Shown in pieces: positions 16,107 through 24,419 of a stretch of DNA of 37,648 bases; positions within the stretch are counted from its first letter, which is position 1, and the number at the start of each line of letters is the position of its first letter. The DNA comes from Nostoc sp. LEGE 06077 (GTDB lineage Bacteria > Cyanobacteriota > Cyanobacteriia > Cyanobacteriales > Nostocaceae): the NCBI RefSeq assembly GCF_015207705.1, contig NZ_JADEWI010000068.1, positions 1 through 37,648 on the forward strand, given 5' to 3'. The translations under genes and the position numbers were made by a program. A model generated the notes under the pieces. It saw only the letters and a list, made by a program, of their open reading frames with translations, ran no database searches and was not told the DNA's origin.

Positions 16107-16781
16107 ATGATGACACCATTACAGGGTATAGTTGCAACCCAAGTAAATTCTCAAACCGTCACTAAATCGAAGTTTGAGCAATCTTCTGAACACAAAGCTA
16201 ATCGCCCAAAGAACGTTAAAATCGACAGTTTAGCTTTTCAAAGACTCACTGATGTAACTAAGGCAATTTTGCATCATGCCTTTTGGTTAGCGGAACAAAA
16301 AAAACAGTTGTCTTTACGAGACTACAAACAGCTACTTTTAGATCATGGTTGGCAAGGTGAAGAAAAGCGCTATCTCAAGATTGCAGCAGCATTTGCGAAG
16401 TTTTCACCTCAAGATGTCGCCCAAGTCGAGCCGAGAACTATCTATCAGTTGGCAGAAAATAGTAAAAAGTACCAACAAGTCATCAATCGGCTATTAGACT
16501 TAAGCATTATCAATCAAGAGAGTGTACGTTCTTTAATTAAAAAGCAGCGTACACCCAAAACAACTCAGCCGGAAAAACCTAGTATTTGGCGACGCACAAA
16601 AAATGGTGGGAGATATTGTCAAATTCCGCCAATTCATGAACCCACAGAACAAACTGGTGTTACCTTGCAACGAATGATGGATGAGGAAGGATTGAGCGCC
16701 CAGCATATTGTGGCAGAAGCGATCGCTTTACGACAAGCATATAAACAAGGGCAATTAGTCCGCGCCGAAGATAACAATTAA
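16107..16781 (+). CDS. Hypothetical protein (224 aa)
   Basis: I do not recognise the family. The protein is basic and soluble with no signal peptide. The middle part looks helical and DNA-binding-like: LSLRDYKQLLLDHGWQGEEK (105-124 region) and KRYLKIAAAFAKFSPQDVAQ. Then a linker with KKQRTPKTTQPEKPS is followed by an IWRRTKNGGRYCQIPPI segment and a C-terminal helix pair LQRMMDEEGLSAQHIVAEAI. Some plasmid-borne cyanobacterial proteins have a similar style, but that is only an impression. Starts: ATG at 16107 or the next codon 16110. It is followed after 59 bp by the GST gene on the same strand. Confidence 0.55.
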   Translation: MMTPLQGIVATQVNSQTVTKSKFEQSSEHKANRPKNVKIDSLAFQRLTDVTKAILHHAFWLAEQKKQLSLRDYKQLLLDHGWQGEEKRYLKIAAAFAKFSPQDVAQVEPRTIYQLAENSKKYQQVINRLLDLSIINQESVRSLIKKQRTPKTTQPEKPSIWRRTKNGGRYCQIPPIHEPTEQTGVTLQRMMDEEGLSAQHIVAEAIALRQAYKQGQLVRAEDNN

Positions 16782-16840
16782 ATTTTCCGCGACAATAGAG
16801 TTGTAATTGAGCATAAGTGCGTAGACGTACACCCTCAACT

Positions 16841-17863
16841 ATGACTGATACCAAAATTAAGAAAAAAGGCAAATCTTTGCCGCCAAAGCTGATTATCGGT
16901 TTGGGCAAGTTTGTTTGGACGACTCTTTGGCATATTATGATGTCCCGACTCGCCCCCCGCAATCAATCAGGAGAATATATTCGTCCCGACAGCCAGTTTA
17001 GAAATGTTGTTAGTTCAGCTGAAGGAAATATTTATCAACCAGCTGCGGGGCGTTACAAACTTTATGTTGGTTTAGGCTGTCCTTGGGCGCACCGCACATT
17101 AGTTGTCAGGGCGCTCAAAGGGCTAGAAGATGTCATCTCAGTCACAACTGTTGAACCTTCTGCGGAGTCTGGGGGTTGGGTATTCACTAGCGAAGACGAA
17201 GGTTGTCAAACTTTAGCTGAATTGTATCAGCTTGCCCAACCTGGTTACACTGGGCGCAGTACAGTTCCGGTGTTATGGGACAAACAAACTAAAACCATTG
17301 TCAATAACGAAAGTGCGGAAATTATTGTTATCCTGAACTCAGAATTTAATGAGTTTGCGACAAATCCCATATTGAACCTCTACCCAACGGAACTAAAAGA
17401 GAAAATCGACTGGTGGAACCAAAAGATTTACACAAGTGTGAACAATGGTGTGTATCGTTGCGGCTTTGCCCAAACTCAAGAAGCATACAACAAAGTGTGT
17501 GATGAACTGTTCGCCACCCTGGATGAAATTGATACAGCCTTAAATACAAGCCGATATCTTTGCGGTAACAATGTCACCTTAGCAGATGTGCGATTATTCA
17601 CAACACTGTTTCGGTTTGACATTGTGTATTACGGGTTGTTCAAGTGTAACCGCCACCGCATTCAAGATTATCCCAATTTAGGAGCCTACCTGCGCGACTT
17701 GTATCAGTTACCGAGTGTTGCTGGCACTTGTGATTTAGAAAGTGTCAAGCAAGATTATTATGGGAATCTTTTCCCTCTGAATCCTGGTGGGATTGTGCCG
17801 AGTGGCCCAGATATGGCATTTATGTTAAAACCACATCAGCGTGAAACCATAGGAGTGCGTTAG
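16841..17863 (+). CDS. Glutathionyl-hydroquinone reductase-like GST (Xi class, YqjG/ECM4)
   Basis: Enzymes of this family use glutathione to reduce glutathionyl-hydroquinones, through a catalytic cysteine. The 340-residue protein has YKLYVGLGCPWAHRTLVV, with the active-site Cys at C80 in CPWAHR, a thioredoxin-like N-terminal domain, and a helical GST C-domain with TLADVRLFTTLFRFD and a YPNLGAYLRDLYQ segment, all typical of the Xi class. The open frame starts at a GTG (16817), but I prefer the ATG at 16841 (MTDTKIKKKG). Its TAG stop overlaps the TAA stop of the convergent 76-residue gene by two bases. Confidence 0.88.
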   Translation: MTDTKIKKKGKSLPPKLIIGLGKFVWTTLWHIMMSRLAPRNQSGEYIRPDSQFRNVVSSAEGNIYQPAAGRYKLYVGLGCPWAHRTLVVRALKGLEDVISVTTVEPSAESGGWVFTSEDEGCQTLAELYQLAQPGYTGRSTVPVLWDKQTKTIVNNESAEIIVILNSEFNEFATNPILNLYPTELKEKIDWWNQKIYTSVNNGVYRCGFAQTQEAYNKVCDELFATLDEIDTALNTSRYLCGNNVTLADVRLFTTLFRFDIVYYGLFKCNRHRIQDYPNLGAYLRDLYQLPSVAGTCDLESVKQDYYGNLFPLNPGGIVPSGPDMAFMLKPHQRETIGVR

Positions 17864-18090
17864 CCAGCACTTAAATTAGCAATAGTTATTTGCTTGTCTC
17901 CTAGCGTTTCTTCGTTGGCATCATCCAAAGGCTGCGGCATTGGATTATCAGCGTTTTCATGATCAGGAACAGAATCGTTCAAGTCATTCATATTTTCCGG
18001 GATTTGTTGATTCTGATCAATATCTAGCAGACTAGGAACCGAGGATTCATGAACTGATAAGTTAATCAGTTTATCTTTCTCCTGAGTCAT
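17860..18090 (-). CDS. Small acidic hypothetical protein (76 aa)
   Basis: The function is unknown. The 76-residue product is acidic and polar, rich in Asp, Asn and Glu, with no Cys and no hydrophobic segment, so it is probably disordered (examples: SLLDIDQNQQIPENMNDLN and PMPQPLDDANEETLGD). It is likely a real gene because a strong ribosome site, AGAGGT, lies four bases before the ATG at 18090 (18095-18100 on the plus strand), which is unusual for this genome. The C-terminal KQITIANLSAG is the only non-acidic part. It is convergent with the GST gene, with overlapping stops. A precursor-peptide role was considered but there is no modification cluster nearby. Confidence 0.55.
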   Translation of the reverse strand: MTQEKDKLINLSVHESSVPSLLDIDQNQQIPENMNDLNDSVPDHENADNPMPQPLDDANEETLGDKQITIANLSAG

Positions 18091-18396
18091 TTTTACCTCT
18101 GGATTATAAGTTAACTATGTATACAGGCTAGGATTTAATGCTGATACTTTTCCTCTAACAATTGATGTATTTATCGAAATCACAGGTAGTAGTCAGGAAG
18201 CTAAGAATGTGAGGTTTTTAGCTTTGTGGATGTAGCAAACTACTAAACTTGTGGTCATGATTTGATTCATCACCTAGGATAGCTGATTGGTTGAATACCT
18301 GGAAACTAAGTTATCTTTTAGTCAATTTCTAGGTAAAAGTACAGTACTACTTAAATGTTACAAAAGTTATAATAACTATACAAAATAGAAGTGTAT
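18091..18396. other. Divergent intergenic region upstream of the glycosyltransferase
   Basis: There is no gene here. It holds the promoter of the acidic protein on one side and of the glycosyltransferase on the other. A consensus-like -10 hexamer TATAAT lies at 18368-18373, 23 bp before the ATG at 18397, but no TTGACA-like -35 is found at the right distance. The DNA is AT-rich. Confidence 0.5.
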
Positions 18397-19431
18397 ATGG
18401 CTCAACCATTAGTAACCCTTGGTGTCTCTACATACAACAGATCTACCAGTTTGTATCAGCACTGCCTGACGGCACTAGAAAAAGTTACATATTCAAACTA
18501 TGAAGTTATTGTTATTGATGATTGCTCATCTGATGAAACTCAAGATATATTGCATGAATACAAAACAAAAATAAATAGATTACGTTTTTTTCGCAATGAG
18601 AAAAACCGAGGTCTTTGTTATTCGAGAAATCGAATTCTAGAAGAATCAAAAGGAGATATTATTGTATTTTGTGATGATGATGTGAGTATTTTCCCTGACT
18701 GTTTAGATGAAATTGTTAAAGCGTATATACAAGATCAGGAAGTTTTATTTATTTGGGGAGGAGTGTATCAATGCCACGGTTCATGCGATATGAGTAAACT
18801 AACGTTTGGATCTGGTAGCCTATTTTCTATAAGACGTATAGTTGCAAATCATTTTCGGTTTGATACCAATATTCAATATTTCAAAACCTATGTTTGTGAG
18901 GAGCATGAATTTGCTCGACGAGTGCAACGAGAACAAGGAAAAATTATCAAAATCTCGACAGCGAAGGCAAATCATTATCAAGCTCCTGCTAAAGATAGAG
19001 CTTGGCGAGGTTTAGGAGGAGATCTGAATTATCTTTATGAACAAGCTAAACACGGTTCTATATTAAAATATTATCAGTCTCTTTTAATTGGGATTCACTA
19101 TACAATTGATCGGATTATCTTCAAGCATCATTTTGAAGAATATTACTATCAATCTTATTACAAAGAAGCAGTTTATTCATTTTATAAACTACTGCTTCTT
19201 ATTAGAGCGAGTAAGTTTTTAATTGCTAGTAAATACTTATTTAATATCATAGTAGATATTCCTATCAAGGCATTTATTAAGCGCAGGGTAGAAGCAAAAC
19301 AGGCAGAGAAATTTAAGCAAGCATTGCAAGGTGTTGATAATATAAATTTGCAAGATGAGTTTGTGTATTATAACGATTCCCAAGCAACGGATAGTCGAGA
19401 ATTACTTGTAGATCGGGAGAGAGGATGTTAA
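18397..19431 (+). CDS. Family 2 glycosyltransferase
   Basis: The protein transfers a sugar from a nucleotide sugar to an unknown acceptor, probably for a surface polysaccharide. It has the GT-A fold: PLVTLGVSTYNRSTSLYQ at the start, YEVIVIDDCSSDET (about 37-50), then RGLCYSRNRILEESKGDIIV and the metal-binding DDD at about 93-95 in FCDDDVSIF. The later EEHEFARRV (acidic, base-like) fits the catalytic base region. The C-terminal 120 residues are aromatic and basic (HHFEEYYYQSYYKEAVYSFY) with a possible amphipathic membrane contact. I start at the ATG at 18397; a GTG two codons upstream is possible. Base composition is more AT-rich than its neighbours, which hints at transfer. Its stop overlaps that of the convergent next gene. 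Confidence 0.85.
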   Translation: MAQPLVTLGVSTYNRSTSLYQHCLTALEKVTYSNYEVIVIDDCSSDETQDILHEYKTKINRLRFFRNEKNRGLCYSRNRILEESKGDIIVFCDDDVSIFPDCLDEIVKAYIQDQEVLFIWGGVYQCHGSCDMSKLTFGSGSLFSIRRIVANHFRFDTNIQYFKTYVCEEHEFARRVQREQGKIIKISTAKANHYQAPAKDRAWRGLGGDLNYLYEQAKHGSILKYYQSLLIGIHYTIDRIIFKHHFEEYYYQSYYKEAVYSFYKLLLLIRASKFLIASKYLFNIIVDIPIKAFIKRRVEAKQAEKFKQALQGVDNINLQDEFVYYNDSQATDSRELLVDRERGC

Positions 19432-20198
19432 TAAAATAATTTAAACCTAGATAACTGAACTTCTAAAGCTCTGATGAGAATTTTATTGAGTTCGGTACTA
19501 TTTTTAAATTGCAGAATTTGTTGCGTAGGTAAGTCAAAAGGAATTTTACCTTCTAATTCTGGGCGTTGCATCTGTGCCAACAAAATTTGTTCGGAGCGTT
19601 TACTTTGAATTGCATACCCAATCTCTATGCAAACATTGGGGCTAGGAATTAATTGCTGATTTTCTTTACCGTCGATGCTGGCTATAGGTGTAGTATCGGC
19701 AATAAACAACAGACTCTTGCGGATTTTCCGCATCATAGTCCGATTTAACCGCAGAGTTCCATCGCTCGGTCGATAGGATTCTACCACTGTTAAAGGAAGA
19801 CGCGATCGCACATTCAAAATTTCCAAACTTTTTTGCAGTCCCTCTCGCAAGGCCTCACTAGCTTCGCCATACTCAGTTTGATAGCATAAAAAAATCGTTG
19901 GGTCTAATTGTGCTAATAATGCTTGTTTAGTGAAATAAATTTCATGACTGATCAAGTCAATGTTAGCTACGCAATAACCACCACTACCTTCAACATAAAA
20001 TTCAATATTTTCCCCTTCCAGATAACGCTCAAACCAAACTGACTTTTTCACGTCATCGCTATCTTCTAAAAAATCTGCACGCAACCCCGATCGCAATAGA
20101 CTTTTCTTACTCAGACGAATGTCAGGTGGGCGTTTTTCTAATTGGGCGATCGGTTCATAATCCTGGATATACCATGCTCTGAGCGCAATAATTGACAT
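19428..20198 (-). CDS. TIR/nucleotide-binding-like protein (256 aa)
   Basis: I see a Rossmann-like C-terminal domain of the predicted TIR/nucleoside deoxyribosyltransferase-like kind. The strand TIFLCYQTEYGEASEALREG (101-120) opens it. KSLLFIADTTPIAS (161-174) follows, and then SPNVCIEIGYAIQSKRSEQI (186-205), with a conserved Glu (E192) where such enzymes have a catalytic acid, and ends in a RPELEGKIPFDLPTQQ segment. The N-terminal 90 residues are a separate alpha/beta part of unknown type. If the assignment holds it could cleave a nucleotide such as NAD, or act as a nucleotide sensor, but this is inference. The ATG is at 20198. It is alone on the minus strand, with its stop shared with the glycosyltransferase. 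Confidence 0.5.
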   Translation of the reverse strand: MSIIALRAWYIQDYEPIAQLEKRPPDIRLSKKSLLRSGLRADFLEDSDDVKKSVWFERYLEGENIEFYVEGSGGYCVANIDLISHEIYFTKQALLAQLDPTIFLCYQTEYGEASEALREGLQKSLEILNVRSRLPLTVVESYRPSDGTLRLNRTMMRKIRKSLLFIADTTPIASIDGKENQQLIPSPNVCIEIGYAIQSKRSEQILLAQMQRPELEGKIPFDLPTQQILQFKNSTELNKILIRALEVQLSRFKLFY

Positions 20199-20546
20199 AA
20201 GGCGCTATTTTCAAGATTTCTGATTATTTAACTGTTTATTTAAATAGAACTCAGGAGTCAGAATTCAGGAGTCCGAATGAGCGATAAATCCCACTAAATC
20301 CGATGATTCAGTAGTCTACCCTGCGATAAGGCTAAACCTACAATGAATGGCGGGTTTCTCCACTCATTAATTCTGAATTCTGGCTTCTAGATTCTACGGC
20401 AATTAACTTGATACAAGCTTACACTGATTTCCCTAAACACAACAACACCTAAGCATCTACTAGTTATGATTATTTCCGACTGTTGTCTCTTCTAGCTAGG
20501 GATGTAAAGTGGTTTTCACCACTCAAAACAAGCAATGAAAAACAGT
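20199..20546. other. Intergenic region with inverted GAATTCAG repeats
   Basis: There is no gene in these 348 bp. Part of it (about 20250-20397) is a loose inverted pair: CAGGAGTCAGAATTCAGGAG at the left and, reverse-complemented, GAAGCCAGAATTCAGAATTA at the right. Both are pieces of a common Nostoc repeat, and both are followed inward by AATGAG. A small hairpin AGTGGT-TTTC-ACCACT lies at 20508-20523, just past the stop of the phytochrome kinase, and is a weak terminator candidate. Confidence 0.55.
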
Positions 20547-23306
20547 TTACAGCCCCCCCTGTTTTTCTCCAGCATTAACTTGACGTAACAATTTAATCGG
20601 AATCTCCATCCAAAATTCTGTACCTTTACCTAGCTCGGAGATACAGTCCATCATGCCACCATGTTTATCTACAATAATCTGGTAACTAATTGCTAGTCCT
20701 AACCCTGTACCCTTACCCACAGATTTGGTGGTAAAAAACGGATCAAAAATCCGCCTTCTCACGTCTTCTGTCATACCTTTTCCATTATCAGCGATGCGAA
20801 TTAATACGCGTGATGTGTCTGTAGCTAATCTCGTAGAAATCCAAATCTTAGGCTTAGGAAGCTGAGATTTTCTCTGTTCTAAGTTACCTTGATCTTCCAA
20901 AGCATCAATAGCATTGGTGAGAATGTTCATAAAGACTTGATTTATTTGTCCTGCATAACATTCTATTAATGGTAAATCACCATAATCTTTGATTATCTCA
21001 ATACCAGTAAAATATACATTTGACTTCAGGCGATGTTGCAAAATTAATAAAGTATTATCTATACCTTCATGTAAATCAACTGGCTTATTCTCTGCCTCAT
21101 CTAAGCGGGAAAAATTCCGTAAAGATAAGACAATTGATCGGATGCGATCGGCTCCTACTTGCATGGAAGAAATCATTTTTGGTAAATCTTCGGCTAAGAA
21201 TTCTAACTCGATATCCTTGGCTTTAGCTCTAATTTCATCATGCGGTTGAGGATAGTGTAATTGGTAAAGCTGAATGATTTTTAACAGGTCTTGAGTATAG
21301 TTATTTGTATAGTGTAAGTTACCGTAGATAAAGTTAACTGGGTTATTAATTTCGTGGGCGACACCTGCAACTAACTGTCCCAAGCTGGACATTTTTTCCG
21401 TTTGAATTAATTGGGTTTGTGCTGCTTGAAGTTCTAATAAAGCTTGTTCTAATTGTGTAGCTTTAGCTCTAGCTTCAGTTTCCGCTATACAACTTTGTTC
21501 ATAAAGTTGAGCTTGCTGAATAGCGATCGCAGCTTGATCTGCTAACTGTTGGATTAAATTAATTTCTGTATCTTGCCAATCTCTGGGAGCATCACACTGA
21601 TGCACAATTAGTAAACCCCAAAGTTGTAACCCTATATTTATCGGCACTGTTAAGTTAGCTTGGACTTGCAGACTCTGTAAAAATTCTTGGTGACAAGCAC
21701 TTAAAGAATATGTAGAGACATTATTAATTGGTTTAACTTGACCCTGAGAAAGAAAACGAGCAGATTCATCAGGGAGACAGCCTTCTGGTGTTTTAATTCC
21801 CAAAGTTGATAACCAATTACCATTGATTTCTTCAACAATGACTTCACCCTCAGATTCACCAATTCTTTGATAAATTAGGACTCTATCAGACTTCAGCAGC
21901 GAACGCACTTCATAAACGATAGTTTGTAAGGTAGTTTTTAAGTCTAATGAACGGCGAATTTGCTCGGAAACTTGTTTGATGACCTTAGTAAATAATAATG
22001 ATTTTTCTAGTTCTGTGGTTTGCTCTTTTACACGCAGTTCTAAGTTAGCATTCAACATCTGTACTTCTTGGTACATTTGTTGCTGCTGAATAGCAATAGA
22101 AAAGCTATAAGACAAAGCCTGGGCTAAAGAAATTTCTTCATTTGTCCAAGCAACAGCTTGTCCGTTTCTTTCTTCTCGCCAGACATCAAAGGAAATTTGT
22201 GGTGACTGTTGTTGGGGATTTTGGTTACGTCGTCCAGCCCACAATATTTCGGTGTTGAATTCTGGGCGAAAAATACTCAACACTCCAATAAATTTTTGTC
22301 GCTGGTGCAGAGGTATGACTAACATACCCCGAATTTGGGTTAAGCGAAATGCGAATGCTAAGACACGCAAATGTGCTTCATGATAAAGGTTCGTCGTCGC
22401 CCAAATATGACCTTGTTTGCATTCATCCATCCATTTTTGCCAAACAGGATGTTGTTCAATGATGGTAGTTTCTAACTCGAATGGGATTTTTGGTTGATCT
22501 CCATAGGTATAAACTTCTGCTGTTTGTTCAATGTAAAGTCTGCCACCTATTCCATCTAAAGCTGTGATAGTTTCTTCTAAAGCGGCCTGTAATTCCAGTT
22601 TTGGTAATTGATGTAGTAGGGTAGTCACGCGATTAATCGTTTCTTCGCGTTTTTGCCTTGTCAGAGTTTGAGTATAGAGATTACTTTGGGCAATAGCGAT
22701 CGCTACTTGATCAACAACTTGCTGCACTAATGTCAGTTCTGCTGGTAAAATCTCTCGTGGTTGACTGTGGTGAACAGCCAATAATCCCCACAATGAAGGT
22801 TTGAGTGATTCCCCTTGCACTTCGCTATGTAAAATTGGCACCACTAGCGAAAACTGTACCCCCATTGCTGTGAGATATTGAATGTGGCAAGGATCTACTT
22901 GTCGATAGTAGCTATTTTCACTTTCTAGGAGTTCCTCGGTGTCGTTTGGCTGTGGCAAAGATAACCCTAATTTGCCATTCGCTACATCTACAATTAAACG
23001 TTGCCTTCCCAAGAAAAGCATTTTTCTACTTTCCGGGGGAATATCTGTAGCCGGAAAATGCAACCCTAGTAGGGATGGTAAAATCTCATCATGAATAGAT
23101 TCAGCAATAACTTCCCCACTACCATCAGCCTCAAACCGATACACCATCACTCGGTCTGTAGCCAAAAACAAACGCATTTCGGCAACGGTGGCTGTTAAAA
23201 TATCTGGCAGTTCCAGCGATCGCCTAATCCGGTTAATTATCCGGTGCAATAAGCCTTCTTGCTCAAAAGCAGGCTGCGAACCGCTTGGGTTATCAGTATA
23301 TTCCAT
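20547..23306 (-). CDS. Knotless phytochrome histidine kinase (GAF-PHY-GAF-HK)
   Basis: This is a light-sensing histidine kinase of 919 residues, similar in build to Nostoc All2699 (recalled). GAF1 at about 25-210 has the phytochrome [12 protein letters not shown] with DIP at 88-90 and the bilin-binding C140-H141 in [17 protein letters not shown]-type domain at about 225-410 carries the tongue sequences [11 protein letters not shown] and [11 protein letters not shown] (369-379). After a short coiled coil (about 412-435), GAF3 at about 440-605 holds a second Cys-His, C538-H539, in [11 protein letters not shown]. The output has a DHp domain with H651 in GVAHEINNP and an ATPase with [13 protein letters not shown] (789-801), DNGKGM (840-845) and GTGLGLAIS (866-874). 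There is no N-terminal PAS, hence 'knotless'. The ATG is at 23306. No response regulator is adjacent. Confidence 0.88.
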   Translation of the reverse strand: MEYTDNPSGSQPAFEQEGLLHRIINRIRRSLELPDILTATVAEMRLFLATDRVMVYRFEADGSGEVIAESIHDEILPSLLGLHFPATDIPPESRKMLFLGRQRLIVDVANGKLGLSLPQPNDTEELLESENSYYRQVDPCHIQYLTAMGVQFSLVVPILHSEVQGESLKPSLWGLLAVHHSQPREILPAELTLVQQVVDQVAIAIAQSNLYTQTLTRQKREETINRVTTLLHQLPKLELQAALEETITALDGIGGRLYIEQTAEVYTYGDQPKIPFELETTIIEQHPVWQKWMDECKQGHIWATTNLYHEAHLRVLAFAFRLTQIRGMLVIPLHQRQKFIGVLSIFRPEFNTEILWAGRRNQNPQQQSPQISFDVWREERNGQAVAWTNEEISLAQALSYSFSIAIQQQQMYQEVQMLNANLELRVKEQTTELEKSLLFTKVIKQVSEQIRRSLDLKTTLQTIVYEVRSLLKSDRVLIYQRIGESEGEVIVEEINGNWLSTLGIKTPEGCLPDESARFLSQGQVKPINNVSTYSLSACHQEFLQSLQVQANLTVPINIGLQLWGLLIVHQCDAPRDWQDTEINLIQQLADQAAIAIQQAQLYEQSCIAETEARAKATQLEQALLELQAAQTQLIQTEKMSSLGQLVAGVAHEINNPVNFIYGNLHYTNNYTQDLLKIIQLYQLHYPQPHDEIRAKAKDIELEFLAEDLPKMISSMQVGADRIRSIVLSLRNFSRLDEAENKPVDLHEGIDNTLLILQHRLKSNVYFTGIEIIKDYGDLPLIECYAGQINQVFMNILTNAIDALEDQGNLEQRKSQLPKPKIWISTRLATDTSRVLIRIADNGKGMTEDVRRRIFDPFFTTKSVGKGTGLGLAISYQIIVDKHGGMMDCISELGKGTEFWMEIPIKLLRQVNAGEKQGGL

Positions 23307-23638
23307 TGCCTGGTAAACCTATAAAAAATATTTAAACTATCTTAAAAAGTTTCGCCAAATCCGAGCCGCCATTTCTATCTTTGACTTTTAATAACTAAAA
23401 GAAAATAGTAATTGTCAATTAATTTTATACTTCTTACCAAATGATGTATTCGGTAATATTCGGTAATATTATGTAAATCACCAAAGTCTAAAATTTTTCT
23501 ATGATTTTAAAATATCTTTATGATTTTTTGATTTTTTAGCGAATTTATTCCGTAAATTTAATGAAGTAATGTCTAATTTTTTTGGTTTAGGGAATGTCAT
23601 CATGCCCCTCGTCAGTATAGCTATCTTTTTATATGTAG
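23307..23638. other. AT-rich region upstream of the phytochrome kinase
   Basis: There is no gene in these 332 bp. It contains a direct repeat ATTCGGTAAT/ATTCGGTAATATT (about 23447-23470), about 140-165 bp upstream of the kinase start, which could be an operator. Long T-rich runs follow (about 23510-23585). The convergent-side NADAR gene ends at 23639 without a clear terminator. Confidence 0.45.
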
Positions 23639-24124
23639 CTATTCTGTGAGACAATCACTAGTAATTACTGAATAAAGGCGTAATCGACGAATTTCTTCGC
23701 GCACACTCATCAAAATTTTGCCAAGATGATTATTACCAGTTTTATCTGTACCACAACCCCAAAAATAATCAGTGGGGGAATTCTCGATAATCATCTCATC
23801 ACCTGTAGCCAGGAGAATTTCTCGAATATCCGTATGGGTAAGAAATTTTTTGAGTACAGCCTCATGCATAATTTGAGTTTTGACTACATCCCAATCTAAA
23901 CGGAGTGTGCGTGAATTACAGCGCCCTAAAGCGGCGGCTTCTTCGGGTGTAGGAGCAGCATGAATCACAGGTATAATTCCGGCATCTTTGCTACCGACAA
24001 ACTTTTGTGCTTGATAATAATGCTCAACTGTTGACCAATAAGTACCGTGGATGTGGATGGGATGGGAAGAAAAGTTAGAAAAACAACCGTAAGGCTGCCA
24101 AACTTTGTAAAAGTAAATGGTCAT
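23639..24124 (-). CDS. NADAR family protein (YbiA/RibX-like N-glycosidase)
   Basis: NADAR proteins include YbiA, an N-glycosidase that breaks down harmful early riboflavin-pathway intermediates, and others that reverse ADP-ribosylation. The 161 residues carry the family's core: YGCFSNFSSHPIHIHGTYW (12-30), TVEHYYQAQKFVGS (32-45) with E34 likely catalytic, then ALGRCNSRTLRLDWD, and the C-terminal DYFWGCGTDKTGNNHLGKIL. Length is normal. The ATG at 24124 fits. Its neighbours (phytochrome kinase downstream, oxidoreductase upstream) do not indicate a pathway, and which NADAR activity applies cannot be told from sequence alone. Confidence 0.9.
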   Translation of the reverse strand: MTIYFYKVWQPYGCFSNFSSHPIHIHGTYWSTVEHYYQAQKFVGSKDAGIIPVIHAAPTPEEAAALGRCNSRTLRLDWDVVKTQIMHEAVLKKFLTHTDIREILLATGDEMIIENSPTDYFWGCGTDKTGNNHLGKILMSVREEIRRLRLYSVITSDCLTE

Positions 24125-24252
24125 TTGAAAACTTATATTTATATATTATTCACTGTAGCTGAGACCCTACAGCCTTTACCAATTCCCGCAGAAGTAATAC
24201 AAATGACTGATGTATACAAGTTAATTTTTGAGGTTGGGTGTGTAGATGCGCT

Positions 24253-24295
24253 GTCATTAGTCATTTGTCCTTTGTAAATATAAATGACTAATGAC
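24253..24295. repeat. Perfect 14-bp stem hairpin repeat
   Basis: GTCATTAGTCATTT (24253-24266) and AAATGACTAATGAC (24282-24295) pair perfectly around a 15-nt loop. A competing pair, CCTTTGT (24269-24275) with ACAAAGG (24294-24300), would overlap its loop. It is built of the same ATGACTAATGAC words as the gap at 5521-5579, a common Nostoc intergenic motif. No T-run follows, so it is not a standard terminator. Confidence 0.65.
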
Positions 24296-24419
24296 AAAGG
24301 CCTAATTTTGCGCTTGGTTATGTAATTTAGATGTGTTTTTGCTTACTCTTCTACCCCTACACCCATCTAAAATGTTGATTTTCCCTCGTACTCTGTAAGT
24401 CTGGTGTAGTCCCAAGATA

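Noticed and set aside
18333-18350. GTA...TAC words (GTAAAAGTACAGTACTAC) as an NtcA site before the glycosyltransferase
   Set aside because: The spacings available are 4, 9 or 12 (first GTA), or 3 or 6 (second GTA); none is the required 8.
24047-24277. Plus-strand 76-codon frame over the start of the NADAR gene
   Set aside because: It overlaps the conserved NADAR coding sequence and the hairpin repeat, with no family likeness.
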